This document shows, piece by piece, positions 21,412-33,364 of a DNA stretch of 64,000 bases. The stretch lies in contig CM067316.1 in assembly GCA_034231615.1 (NCBI GenBank), positions 27,208,093 to 27,272,092 on the forward strand, in the 5' to 3' direction. Position 1 is the stretch's first letter. The number at the start of each line of letters is the position of its first letter. Position numbers and translations under genes: made by a program. Below the pieces are notes generated by a model. That model did not search any database and was not told where the DNA came from. It saw only the letters and a program-made list of their open reading frames with translations. The DNA is from Meghimatium bilineatum (lineage: Eukaryota > Mollusca > Gastropoda > Stylommatophora > Philomycidae).

Positions 21412-24400
21412 GCATTGTTATTATTCTGTAGTCTTGTATCCTGGTGTGGTCCTTCCCAGGTTTGGGTAGTGGAACTAAATAGCTGTGCAACCAGTCTTCT
21501 TTCACTGTGCCCTTTAGAAGGCTATGCGGTGTAGTGTGCCAGCAACGCCGCACACTTTGTCTCGTTCGTCTTCTGCCAGACGGTATCGTCGCTTTGGAAA
21601 TCGGCAATAGTCACGTGTCTTGTCAGACCATTCATGGACTTGTGTAACTGCCAGAACAATTTTAGTGACTTTTCGCGTGTGATCTCCTGGCTAAAATTCG
21701 TCCCACTTTGACGCCTTTGCTGACTTTGCAATATCTTTGAATGTTTGGAATAAGATATCTTTCTTCCGTTTCCATTGTGCGACCTCCATGGGCTGAGCCG
21801 CAACACGTTTCCTTGCCCTGTGCCATAGTGATACTGCTTTCCGTTTCTCGCTCCATGCCCTTTGAACCTCTTCGTTCCACTAGGAGGGGGTGGGGGCCTA
21901 TCCCACACCTGATTTCCCACTACTTGAGCCTTACGTTTGTCTTTTCGAATTCTGCTCACAACATCCACTCCTCTGCGATCATACTTAAAGGATCCTTTGG
22001 CCTTATCTGCTTACTTTTGTCATTTTTTTAAGAGAACAACACATGGGAGGAGGACACTGCCATGATGCCCCAGCAGGTCCCATTTGCAGATAGCCACAGA
22101 AGCTGATGACACCAATGCCAGGTCGATAGCGCTATCATCATCACCATCCCTGCTTGCCATCCTTGTTATACGGCCATCTTTAAGGCACAGTAGGTCCGTA
22201 TCTGTCAGGGCCTCCTCAAGTTCTCTTCCCTGTTTGTTCGAAGCACTATTGCCCCATGATGTACCTTTCGCATTGAAGTCACCACAGAAGAGGATCTGCT
22301 TTTCCTGTTCCATTATCTCCCCTAGGATCTTCCAAACCTGAAGATCAATGCTCGTGTTGCAGGCATACACATTTACAATCATGATTGGGTGCTGGACCCT
22401 CTGGGCCCTCACTGCCTGTAACTGGATATTGTCGCTATCCCACTTGGACATATCAACCTCGCATACACTAAAACCCTCGCGTACTAAGATTACCTGTCCA
22501 AGATGTCACCTGTTGTAGAAACACTGAAATACGGCTATCCTGATATTGCCACTTTCACCTAGCTGTGTTTCTTGCAATGCAATGACGCCAGCCTCATAAC
22601 ACATCTTTTCTAGCTCTGGTCTACGCTTGTGTACACTGGCCACATTCCAAAACAAAACACGCACGTTTTTAATTCATAGCCTAGCTGTTTTCGATCTCGT
22701 TCGTCTAGCACCCGCCCGGTGACTTTTCCTTTTTCAGCCACCTCGTTTAGGCCGCTTGATATTGGCCGCCATTTTTCAAACATTGTGACGGCGAATACAC
22801 TCACGAAGATTTCAGCTCAGATTCACGCACTCCGTTAGCACCGGCGAAGATCTTAATGAGTGGACCTCCTGGTGAGATAATAACAGCACATCACCACACA
22901 ATCTCCTAAATGAAAACAACGAATATATCCATTGTTCAAGTGAAACAACACAAAACACTTGTGTTGTTATCCACCATTTTGACCGGAGGTCCAATGCAGA
23001 ATACGATTGGCAAGCTTTTGGAAAAAATTGTGGCCTGGAAGGTATCGTGTTATCTTGAAAGAAATAAGTGCTTACCAACATTGTTAGGAGGATATCGACC
23101 AGGAAAGAAGACATGGCAGAATGCAGCCAAATTTGCGCAGGATGTTTTTGAGAGGTTCGATTCGCGCATGGAGACATGTGCGGTCGCAATAGACATTGAG
23201 GATGCGTACAATATGGTGTCCTTGGATATCTTGATGCACTAGCTGTTAAATCTTGCAGTTAATCATTTTGTCGTGCGTTGGGTTGGCGCCGCCCTGATGC
23301 ACAGGGTTGTAGTTCTTAAGTGTGGTAACTGGATATCTGCACCAACGGTTATTAGCCCTGGTCTGCCACAGGGATCGCCTCTATCTCCTGTACTTTTCAA
23401 TGTATACACAGTACATATCGCTGGCAATCAAATGACAGGTGTTGGCAGAACGATGTCATATGCCGATGATATATTGGTGTATAGACAGGGCAGAAATCGA
23501 GAATAGTGCGTCGTGGAACTACATAAGGAGCTGGACAGATGACAAATTGGTGTCGCGATACGGGAGCAGTGGTTAATCCGTCTAAGGCATTCGTGACGTG
23601 GTTTTCATTGAACAATCACATGGTAAAGACACCCATGCCACAAGTTTCGTTGTCCGGGAAAAGTTTAGAAAGAACTAGCACGATGAGATATCTGGGTGTG
23701 TTTTTTGACAGAAGTCTGTGTTTCATGGAACATGTTGACCACATTATCATAAGGGCAGACACACGCTTAGCAGCAATGACGGTTATGGCTGCTGCGCAGT
23801 GTGAGCAAAGATTGTTATTTCTTTTGTACCAGGATTTGGTTGTGGCTGTGGTGGCATATGCACTGGCAATTCTGACTCTTAGCCAAATTCAGATCGAAAG
23901 ACTGGATAGAGTCCAGCATGCAGCAATGCGTATCATTCTGGGATGCACAAGAGACACATCGACAAGAGCTATGCGATACCTACTTGACTGCCCAACAGCT
24001 GAGCATAGATTACAATATTGCCGTGCACGGGCGTACCTTCAAATACATGCAGATAAGGAACACCCGTTGCATTCCGAAATACTGAAAGTTAAAGGCAGCA
24101 GACTAAAGAGAGGAAGGTCGTGGATGGGACGTGCTGAGGATGTGATACATAGCGTGTGCAGATTACAGGATGTGGCAGCAGGTGCGGAATGTATAGGTCT
24201 ACCCACAGATTTGAAAACTTGTTTGAGAGTAGTAATATCACTTAGATGGGTATGCAGAGAATGGTGTCCCACAGCTGTGGAGAAAGATGTGCATGCTTAA
24301 ATCAGTGAGAATACCAAAGAGTGGGATGTGATTATATACACGGATGGATCTCTGATTAGGCCTGTTTGCAGTGCTTGGACCTTCACAGCTCAGTGCGCAG

Positions 24401-24983
24401 GTAAAACGATCAAGGAGGAGAGTGGTGCCTTTGCGGTCACTATGAGTAGTATGACCATGAAGACTATGGCGGTGACCAAGGCATTTGAGTGGCTACGCAC
24501 ACAGAAGGTAACGCAGGTCTGCATCTTGAGTGACTCTATGAGTATGATTAAGAATGTACACGTGGATCTCGTTCGCGAACAGTGGATTGATGCCTTGAGA
24601 AAGGCGAGCTTGAAAGTGGTTACATTTATTTCCGTGCCGGGACATGTGGGCGTTCGAGGTAATGAAAGAGCGGATCAACTGGCATCGTGCGCGAATGAGG
24701 CACAGGGCAATGGATCTCGCTGACGTTTTGAACTCCTTAAGAGATATAACACGCGAGAGTGAGACTAATGTGGATGATGATTCCTTTTCAATGGCTAGGA
24801 TTAAAGATCAGGGATTGAAATGCGGATTGTTGCTCGAGGTGAAAATTTTGGAGGGCGCAGAAGAATGATGGTCAACCAGCATAGGACCGGTACTGTCAGC
24901 AGATGTGTGATGGCGGATACACTCAAGTAGAGATCGGAACAACTATGGATGTGTCCAGTTTGCAGTGATGATGATCCGACGAA

Positions 24984-25032
<49 letters not shown>

Positions 25033-25037
25033 CACTC

Positions 25038-25083
<46 letters not shown>

Positions 25084-25084
25084 G
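21412..25084 (+). mobile_element. LINE B copy 1, near full length, twin-priming inversion
   Basis: The sense half (about 22991-25084) encodes RT (VAIDIEDAYNMVSLDI, ISPGLPQGSPLSPVLFNVYT, MSYADDILVYR) and RNase H (VIIYTDGSLIRPVCSAWTFT, ILSDSMSMIK, PGHVGVRGNERADQLA), then a TAAC tail. The 5' half (21412-22990) is inverted: on the minus strand it encodes the endonuclease (VIALQETQLG, ILFCGDFNAKGTSWGNSASN) and ends in LVPLPKPGKDHTRIQDYRII. The halves meet at the same element position (aatgcaga). Target duplication ccttgctct: 21403-21411 and 25085-25093. I/Nimbus-like; several stops and frameshifts. Confidence 0.9.
24987..25083 (+). repeat. (TAAC)n 3' tail of LINE B
   Basis: About 23 TAAC units with one CTCACTCAC interruption. 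The other LINE B copies end in two to three units of the same motif, so the tetranucleotide is the family's 3' terminal repeat, expanded here. Confidence 0.9.
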
Positions 25085-25683
25085 CCTTGCTCTCAAACGC
25101 GTGGTGTGAGACTCGAACTTGGGCGAGGGTTTCACGATGTCTGTGATCGACACCTCAGGTAAGAAGGCGAAAGAGCCAGGGTCCAACTCTTCTGGCGAGT
25201 TCTTCCTCATACGGAACCAGGCTCGCGGATGAGAAACGGTTCAGTACCCGATGGACACGCAGATCGCGTCCAAATGCATGAGATGGGTTCATGGACACAC
25301 CGTGCGAGAAAGACGTGCTCGACAAGCGTCTTGGCGAACTGGCACTACACACCGGCGTGCCCGGCGACAGATAGACTGTCACGGACTAGGGAAGCCTACC
25401 CGAATTAAAGGCATGACGAAAACGGATGTTCTGGACCTCGGACGTCCAGATCACAAGTGGCCAACCGAGGTGGAAATAACACAGTTCTACTGTGAAACTT
25501 GCAGCACAACGTACTTCACGCTTCCCGGTGGAAATCACACGATATATTCGTTGTGGTTATGAGAGCGAACGCAGAAGAAGAAGAAGAAGCACAATATTTG
25601 TTATGTTGCCAATACAAAAGTAGAGCCATATGAGACGTACTTGGTAGAAACAAGTTTATGTTATGAGTCTTTTATTTCTACAG

Positions 25684-25850
25684 AAATTGAAATAAAACAA
25701 GCAAAAAGATTTGAAAAAGAGTCCAGAAAAATGGCAGAAAAAGAGAAAACAATGAAGACAGGTGTCAAGGTTTCAGGACTGTCCAAGCAACTCTCACCAA
25801 AAACACAACGAAAGAAAGAAAAACTCCTCAGCAACACATCACAACTCAAG
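25684..25850 (+). CDS. OTOF: Otoferlin-like exon: second lysine-rich linker
   Basis: After tttatttctacag the exon completes a split codon and reads EIEIKQAKRFEKESRKMAEK, then EKTMKTGVKVSGLSKQLSPK and TQRKKEKLLSNTSQLK, ending at a GTAGGC donor. It enters in phase 1 and ends in phase 0. Vertebrate otoferlin has a comparable charged stretch (KGKEKARAAKEEKKKK) that ends in LK just before VYP, as here. The segment is probably a charged helix; its role is unknown. A long 18-bp array starts ten bases into the intron. Confidence 0.85.
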
Positions 25851-25860
25851 GTAGGCGGTC

Positions 25861-28800
25861 ACTAACTCATCACATCACACTAACTCATCACATCACACTA
25901 ACTCATCACATCACACTAACTCATCACATCACACTAACTCATCACATCACACTAACTCAACATATCACATCACACTAACTCATCACATCACACTAACTCA
26001 TCACATCACACTAACTCATCACATCACACTAACTCATCACATCACACTAACTCATCACATCACACTAACTCATCACATCACACTAACTCATCACATCACA
26101 CTAACTCATCACATCACACTAACTCATCACATCACACTAACTCATCACATCACACTAACTCATCACATCACACTAACTCAACATATCACATCACACTAAC
26201 TCATCACATCACACTAACTCATCACATCACACTAACTCATCACATCACACTAACTCATCACATCACACTAACTCATCACATCACACTAACTCATCACATC
26301 ACACTAACTCATCACATCACACTAACTCATCACATCACACTAACTCATCACATCACACTAACTCATCACATCACACTAACTCATCACATCACACTAACTC
26401 ATCACATCACACTAACTCATCACATCACACTAACTCATCACATCACACTAACTCATCACATCACACTAACTCATCACTTCACACTAACTCATCACATCAC
26501 ACTAACTCATCACATCACACTAACTCATCACATCACACTAACTCATCACATCACACTAACTCATCACATCACACTAACTCATCACATCACACTAACTCAT
26601 CACATCACACTAACTCATCACATCACACTAACTCATCACATCACACTAACTCATCACATCACACTAACTCATCACATCACACTAACTCATCACATCACAC
26701 TAACTCTTCACTTCACACTAACTCATCACATCACACTAACTCATCACATCACACTAACTCATCACATCACACTAACTCATCACATCACACTAACTCATCA
26801 CATCACACTAACTCATCACATCACACTAACTCATCACATCACACTAACTCATCACATCACACTAACTCATCACATCACACTAACTCATCACATCACACTA
26901 ACTCATCACATCACACTAACTCATCACTTCACACTAACTCAGCACATCACACTAACTCATCACATCACACTAACTCAACATATCACATCACACTAACTCA
27001 TCACATCACACTAACTCATCACATCACACTAACTCATCACATCACACTAACTCATCACATCACACTAACTCATCACATCACACTAACTCATCACATCACA
27101 CTAACTCATCACATCACACTAACTCATCACATCACACTAACTCATCACATCACACTAACTCAACATATCACATCACACTAACATATCACATCACACTAAC
27201 TCATCACATCACACTAACTCATCACATCACACTAACATATCACATCACACTAACATATCACATCACACTAACTCATCACATCACACTAACTCAACATATC
27301 ACATCACACTAACATATCACATCACACTAACTCATCACATCACACTAACATATCACATCACACTAACTCATCACATCACACTAACTCATCACATCACACT
27401 AACTCAACATATCACATCACACTAACATATCACATCACACTAACTCATCACATCACACTAACTCATCACATCACACTAACTCATCACATCACACTAACTC
27501 ATCACATCACACTAACTCATCACATCACACTAACTCATCACATCACACTAACTCATCACATCACACTAACTCAACATATCACATCACACTAACTCATCAC
27601 ATCACACTAACTCATCACATCACACTAACTCATCACATCACACTAACTCAACATATCACATCACACTAACTCAACATATCACATCACACTAACTCAACAT
27701 ATCACATCACACTAACTCAACATATCACATCACACTAACTCAACATATCACATCACACTAACTCAACATATCACATCACACTAACTCAACATATCACATC
27801 ACACTAACTCAACATATCACATCACACTAACTCAACATATCACATCACACTAACTCATCACATCACACTAACTCATCACATCACACTAACTCATCACATC
27901 ACACTAACTCATCACATCACACTAACTCATCACATCACACTAACTCAACATATCACATCACACTAACTCATCACATCACACTAACATATCACATCACACT
28001 AACTCATCACATCACACTAACTCATCACATCACACTAACTCATCACATCACACTAACTCATCACATCACACTAACTCATCACATCACACTAACTCATCAC
28101 ATCACACTAACTCATCACATCACACTAACCCATCACATCACACTAACTCATCACATCACACTAACTCATCACATCACACTAACTCATCACTTCACACTAA
28201 CTCATCACATCACACTAACTCATCACATCACACTAACTCAACATATCACATCACACTAACTCATCACATCACACTAACTCATCACATCACACTAACTCAT
28301 CACATCACACTAACTCATCACATCACACTAACTCAACATATCACATCACACTAACTCATCACATCACACTAACTCATCACATCACACTAACTCATCACAT
28401 CACACTAACTCAACATATCACACTAACTCATCACATCACACTAACTCATCACTTCACACTAACTCAACATATCACATCACACTAACTCATCACATCACAC
28501 TAACTCATCACATCACACTAACTCATCACATCACACTAACTCAACATATCACACTAACTCATCACATCACACTAACTCATCACATCACACCAACTCATCA
28601 CATCACACTAACTCATCACATCACACTAACTCATCACATCACACTAACTCATCACATCACACTAACTCATCACATCACACTAACTCATCACATCACACTA
28701 ACTCATCACATCACACTAACTCAACATATCACATCACACTAACTCAACATATCACATCACACTAACTCAACATATCACATCACACTAACTCAACATATCA

Positions 28801-30123
28801 CATCACACTAACTCAACATATCACATCACACTAACTCAACATATCACATCACACTAACTCAACATATCACATCACACTAACTCAACATATCACATCACAC
28901 TAACTCAACATATCACATCAGACTAACTCATCACATCACACTAACTCATCACATCACACTAACTCATCACATCACACTAACTCATCACATCACACTAACT
29001 CATCACATCACACTAACTCATCACATCACACTAACTCATCACATCACACTAACTCATCACATCACACTAACTCATCACATCACACTAACTCATCACATCA
29101 CACTAACTCAACACATCACACTAACTCATCACATCACACTAACTCATCACATCACACTAACTCATCACATCACACTAACTCATCACATCACACTAACTCA
29201 TCACATCACACTAACTCATCACATCACACTAACTCAACATATCACATCACACTAACTCAACATATCACATCACACTAACTCAACATATCACATCACACTA
29301 ACTCAACATATCACATCACACTAACTCAACATATCACATCACACTAACTCAACATATCACATCACACTAACTCAACATATCACATCACACTAACTCAACA
29401 TATCACATCACACTAACTCATCACATCACACTAACTCATCACATCACACTAACTCATCACATCACACTAACTCATCACATCACACTAACTCATCACATCA
29501 CACTAACTCATCACATCACACTAACATATCACATCACACTAACTCATCACATCACACTAACTCATCACATCACACTAACTCATCACATCACACTAACTCA
29601 TCACATCACACTAACTCATCACATCACACTAACTCATCACATCACACTAACTCATCACATCACACTAACTCATCACATCACACTAACTCATCACATCACA
29701 CTAACTCATCACATCACACTAACTCATCACATCACACTAACTCATCACATCACACTAACTCATCACATCACACTAACTCATCACATCACACTAACTCATC
29801 ACATCACACTAACTCATCACATCACACTAACTCATCACTTCACACTAACTCATCACATCACACTAACTCATCACATCACACTAACTCAACATATCACATC
29901 ACACTAACTCATCACATCACACTAACTCATCACATCACACTAACTCATCACATCACACTAACTCATCACATCACACTAACTCAACATATCACATCACACT
30001 AACTCATCACATCACACTAACTCATCACATCACACTAACTCATCACATCACACTAACTCAACATATCACATCACACTAACTCAACATATCACATCACACT
30101 AACTCAACATATCACATCACAAG
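25861..30123. repeat. 18-bp satellite-like array, 4.3 kb, roughly 230 units
   Basis: The basic unit actaactcatcacatcac repeats from ten bases after the donor. A 22-bp variant containing aactcaacatatcacatc is interspersed and forms homogeneous runs at about 27640-27840, 28720-28920 and 29225-29405, showing local expansion of sub-blocks. Rare one-base variants (cttcac, cagact) recur in several places. At the right end acatcacaaggtaaactgtc mirrors the exon end and donor at the left end. No frame is meaningful. Confidence 0.97.
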
Positions 30124-30640
30124 GTAAACTGTCAGTAACTCAAAACATTACAGCTCACGTTAACAGTCAGAAACTCAACGCACTACAACTTTAAAAAATT
30201 TGGAAAGGGATTGTTTGTTTGAAAAAACTTTAACCTTTTTATAAAGAAATGGCTTGTTTGAAAGAACTTTAACACTTTTTAGAAAGAAATGGCTTGTTTG
30301 AAAGAACTTTAAAACCTTTCTGCTGTTGAAAACATGCATTTTTATTTATAGCATACAAAAAGATACCTGTGTTAGAAAGAAGTGGCCTATCTGGGCCAAA
30401 ACTTGTATTGCCCCCTAAATTATTTCACAAACGTGACAAGAAACTGTATCACCAGGTCTCTATTCTGTTATGGACACATGTTAAATTCTCAAATCTAAAT
30501 ATTTGACGTAGTTATTTCCCCTTAATCATTATTTAACTTAGCAGTGTCCAGCCGGCCATCGCATTTGTCTCATTTTAACAAAATACTTGTCAACATTGAA
30601 ATGTTTACTGACAAGGGCCCTAATCTGTAGTATCTTGGTG
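30124..30640. other. Intron with a 45-bp repeat, about three copies
   Basis: At about 30205-30320 gaaatggcttgtttgaaaga plus actttaacactttttaga recurs about three times. The remainder shows no recognisable feature. Confidence 0.6.
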
Positions 30641-31200
30641 TTCTAAAAACGTATGTATTAAGTGACATATTCTTTCCAGAACGTTGTCTTCGTCGTGGAT
30701 ACTCTGAATGTCTCTCTGTTCTGGGCAAGCAGGCTAGCATTGGCCAGAGGCCTGTGCATACATTCTTCGATGTCGCTGGTCCATTGTCTTCTTGACTTCC
30801 TCTTCTTCTCTTGCCTGATATTCTGCCCTCTAAAATCACCCTTTCGATATGATCATGTCACTGTAAATGTCCAAAATACTGTAGCTTCCTTCTTATATTG
30901 TTATTAGAAGGCACCCTTCATTTAGTTTCAGTAATTTCAAAGCTTCAGTGTTACTCTTTTTCTCTGTCCATGATATTCGTAGGATCTTTTTATAGCACTT
31001 CATATCAAATGAATTTATTCTTTTGGATATTGTCTTATTTGAAGTCCAATTCTCGCATACATATGTTGCCAGGGGGAAAACACATGACCTCAAAAGGGTT
31101 ACATTAGTGTCGTTATTACTGCTTTGACATGGCTTTCTCAGTGTGTTAGAGTGTTGCAATTGCGAATTTTCTTTACGAATACAACCATACAAAATTGTAT
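30640..31200 (-). mobile_element. LINE F (RTE-like) C-terminal fragment
   Basis: Minus-strand frames read SSNNDTNVTLLRSCVFPLAT, YVCENWTSNKTISKRINSF, DMKCYKKILRISWTEKKSNT and EALKLLKLNEGCLL. Then, in a second frame, they give MILEGRISGKRRRGSQEDNG and ARDRE-like sequence. This is an RTE-type C-terminus (YGCESWTL, KCYRRILRISW, GKRRRGRQR). It is frameshifted at least once and 5'-truncated. It is clearer than the related copy at 13366-13880. Confidence 0.75.
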
Positions 31201-31389
31201 TGCCTCTTTTTTTTGAAGATATTTCATGAAATTCAATTTCAAAGTTACACCGTGAAAATTTATCCAGTATGTTTGCAGCGAAATCGTTAATAACTAGAAT
31301 GATGTAATATATATTGTATCACATTGCATAATATGATCATGAACACATTATCCATATTTGCTTGCATCATTGTTTAATGCAATGCAATA

Positions 31390-31870
31390 CTACTACCAGC
31401 CGGCAGCTGAGGTACGATGACGTCAGTAGTATACTATATAAAGCCCAGTCAGAAACATTGAGCATTATAATATTTCATACTTTGTGCGAGACAGTTTAAG
31501 CTACTGCTGCATAAAACTGTTATTATTTTATCCACTTACGTACAATACAGAACAGTCATTCCTAGACAGCGCGTTAATTTCGTGGACAATTTCTGTTATA
31601 TCTGTGGGGAAGCGACATTTGCCAAACAGAAGAAAAGTCTCAGTTCTCAAGTGAAGAAGGCATATTATTTTTACTTCGGCTGCAAGGTTGGTGACCAAGA
31701 CAAACTTTAGGAACCACACGTCTGCTATGCTACATGTACAACACAGATTTCACAGTAGTTGAATATCAAAAGACCATCAATGTCGTTTGCCGTCCCCACA
31801 GTGTGGAGAAAGCTAGGCAACTACATAACTGCTGACCTGCTTGGTTCCTTTTCCGGTGGAATATCGAAGC
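31390..31870 (+). pseudogene. Remnant of a repeat-encoded cysteine-rich protein with upstream TATA box
   Basis: From 31558 the + strand reads NFVDNFCYICGEATFAKQKK, SLSSQVKKAYYFYFGCKVGD, then after a stop PHVC and later MSFAVPTVWRKL. This resembles a multicopy invertebrate protein starting FCYVCG... and continuing KAYE.YFGCKVGDQDK.WAPH.CC, MPFAVPMVWREP, known to me only as an unnamed repeat-associated family with a likely zinc-binding CxxC region. A tatataaagc box at about 31433-31442 precedes it by 120 bp. It is broken by stops. The function is unknown. Confidence 0.45.
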
Positions 31871-32275
31871 AAAAGAAGTGAAAATGGTCAATGGATATAA
31901 GGGAAAATGGTCAATTACATGATGGTTGACCATTGTTGGACACTCCCCAAAGATACTTCCAAACAGCTGTGCAAGAGACAGGCGAAATAAATATAAGATG
32001 TAGTCTATTACTGATTTCTTACAGGTATTAACCGTTGCATTATTACTATTGACATGCATTTCGAAATGTAAACATTAATTATTGCAGATTACAAAAAACT
32101 AAAGGCAATTTTGATATATGACTGTCATATTCGTGATCAGCAGTTCAAAATTGATCAGAAATGGATAATATGACTTCAGTAACATCATTTTGGTAAACAT
32201 GTGTTCACCAATGAAATCAACAAGTGGATAATAAACAAAATTAACACCATGGTCATATAAATCTTATATTTACAG
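31871..32275. other. Intron without a recognised gene
   Basis: AT-rich intronic DNA leading to the acceptor of the VYPNELE exon; no element ends were recognised. Confidence 0.6.
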
Positions 32276-32410
32276 GTGTACCCTAATGAGCTGGAAAGTC
32301 AAGCACAGTTTGAGGGATTCAGGGACTGGTTGCATACGTTCGAACTCTATAGGGGCAAGAATATGGGAAACGATGAACCAGATGAGAACAGGATCGTTGG
32401 CAAGTTTAAG
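32276..32410 (+). CDS. OTOF: Otoferlin-like exon: VYPNELE / DWLHTF segment
   Basis: Forty-five residues: [45 protein letters not shown]. Vertebrate otoferlin has VYPKELE...FEDWLHTFNLLRGK...RIVGRFKGS at the same place, directly before C2E. The exon starts in phase 0 after tatatttacag. Its end is set at FK because the next exon begins GSMKIY and the human protein reads FKGS. That makes the donor AAG|GCAGGT, a GC-type 5' splice site. Using the GT two bases further on would break the frame. Confidence 0.93.
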
Positions 32411-32950
32411 GCAGGTTCTGATACCTTGGTTGATTGGACTCATTGTTTGTTTTCTGACATATTTTGTGTGTGACCCTTAACAATTATGGTTTGTGTGTAC
32501 TCTTGTTGTTTCTAAATTAAATTTGTACATGTGTTTCTCTAAAACTCCATACAGTCCAACTTCCAGACTATGCTTCGAAAGATTCAAAACTGCCAGTATC
32601 CGTAGGATTTTATGAAATCTATTTCACTCCTACTATGTATATATCTACTGTGCTAGAAATGAGGGCGCTTGCAGTAATGCGAATTCAGGACTGTATCCAC
32701 GGCACCCACGTGGAATATTTTGGACGTTATATCGTCGTGCAATCGGACTTTTTGTTTAATTGACCACAAGTGACAAACATGTATTCCACGAAATTACTGC
32801 AAGATTTTTATGTAATATGAGTTTCATACGTAATGAAGTGACATACATGTCACATCATCTGTGGGCAACCTATGTTAATATCAGGCCTGATTGATCATTT
32901 ATAGTGTGGTTTGTGGGTAAACAAATGTTTTCCAAATTACTTTTTTGTAA
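32411..32950. other. Start of a GC-AG intron; no recognised gene
   Basis: The intron begins GCAGGT and ends ttgatccag at 34529. Its first 540 bp are AT-rich with no feature I can support. Confidence 0.6.
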
Positions 32951-33364
32951 ATGTCTAGTCCAACATATATGCAGAAAACATCATGCGAAATGTACGAGAA
33001 GACTCACGTTAAGAACATTTTCGATCCCTTAATATCGGATGAACATGAAATCCCAGAAATTAAGTATGCAGATAACAACACACTAATATCAAACAGCCCC
33101 ACAGATTTAGAACAAATGATTATGTTAGTCAAACATCATAGCGAGGTACAAAATATTTCCTAAATTCAAAAAAAAAATAAAAAATAATGTATATCAGCAG
33201 AGATGAACTTAGTCACTGACAAAGAAAAATAATTACAAAATGTCAGCAACTTTGAATATCTAGGATCAACCATCAACACCACAGGAGAATGCTCTGCAGA
33301 GATCAGAAAGAGATTAGCAATGGCTCTAAAAAAACCATCACAAATGAAAAATCTATGAAATGGT
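32951..33364 (+). mobile_element. LINE fragment, RTE-like, RT palm region
   Basis: It reads EIPEIKYADNNTLISNSPTD and LEQMIMLVKHHSEV, then in other frames YISAEMNLV, NVSNFEYLGSTINTTGECSA and EIRKRLAMALKKPSQMKNL. The YADN box matches RT motif C and YLGS the following conserved block. It joins directly a different LINE (E) at about 33365. Frame changes are present. Confidence 0.7.

Larger units (their letters stand above)
20546..25590 (+). mobile_element. Non-autonomous (GAA)n-tailed retroelement, 1.36 kb, split by LINE B
   Basis: The two outer parts (20546-21411 and 25094-25590) are GC-richer than the introns and are flanked by the 8-bp duplication acaatatt (20538-20545 and 25591-25598). The element ends in gagcgaacgcagaagaagaa, the tail used by LINE A and the SINEs. 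It contains three 106-bp internal repeats. A frame at 25251-25560 (ending FYCETCSTTYFTLPGG) and one at 20499-20720 are unrecognised. No reverse transcriptase belongs to it, so it must have been moved in trans. Confidence 0.7.

Noticed and set aside
22020-22451. Minus-strand endonuclease frame as a separate gene
   Set aside because: It is the inverted 5' half of LINE B, explained by twin priming with matching element coordinates.
25861-30123. CRISPR array or telomere/centromere-like satellite
   Set aside because: Units are contiguous without unique spacers, the context is an animal intron, and the unit is not a telomere motif; the array is confined between intron sequences.
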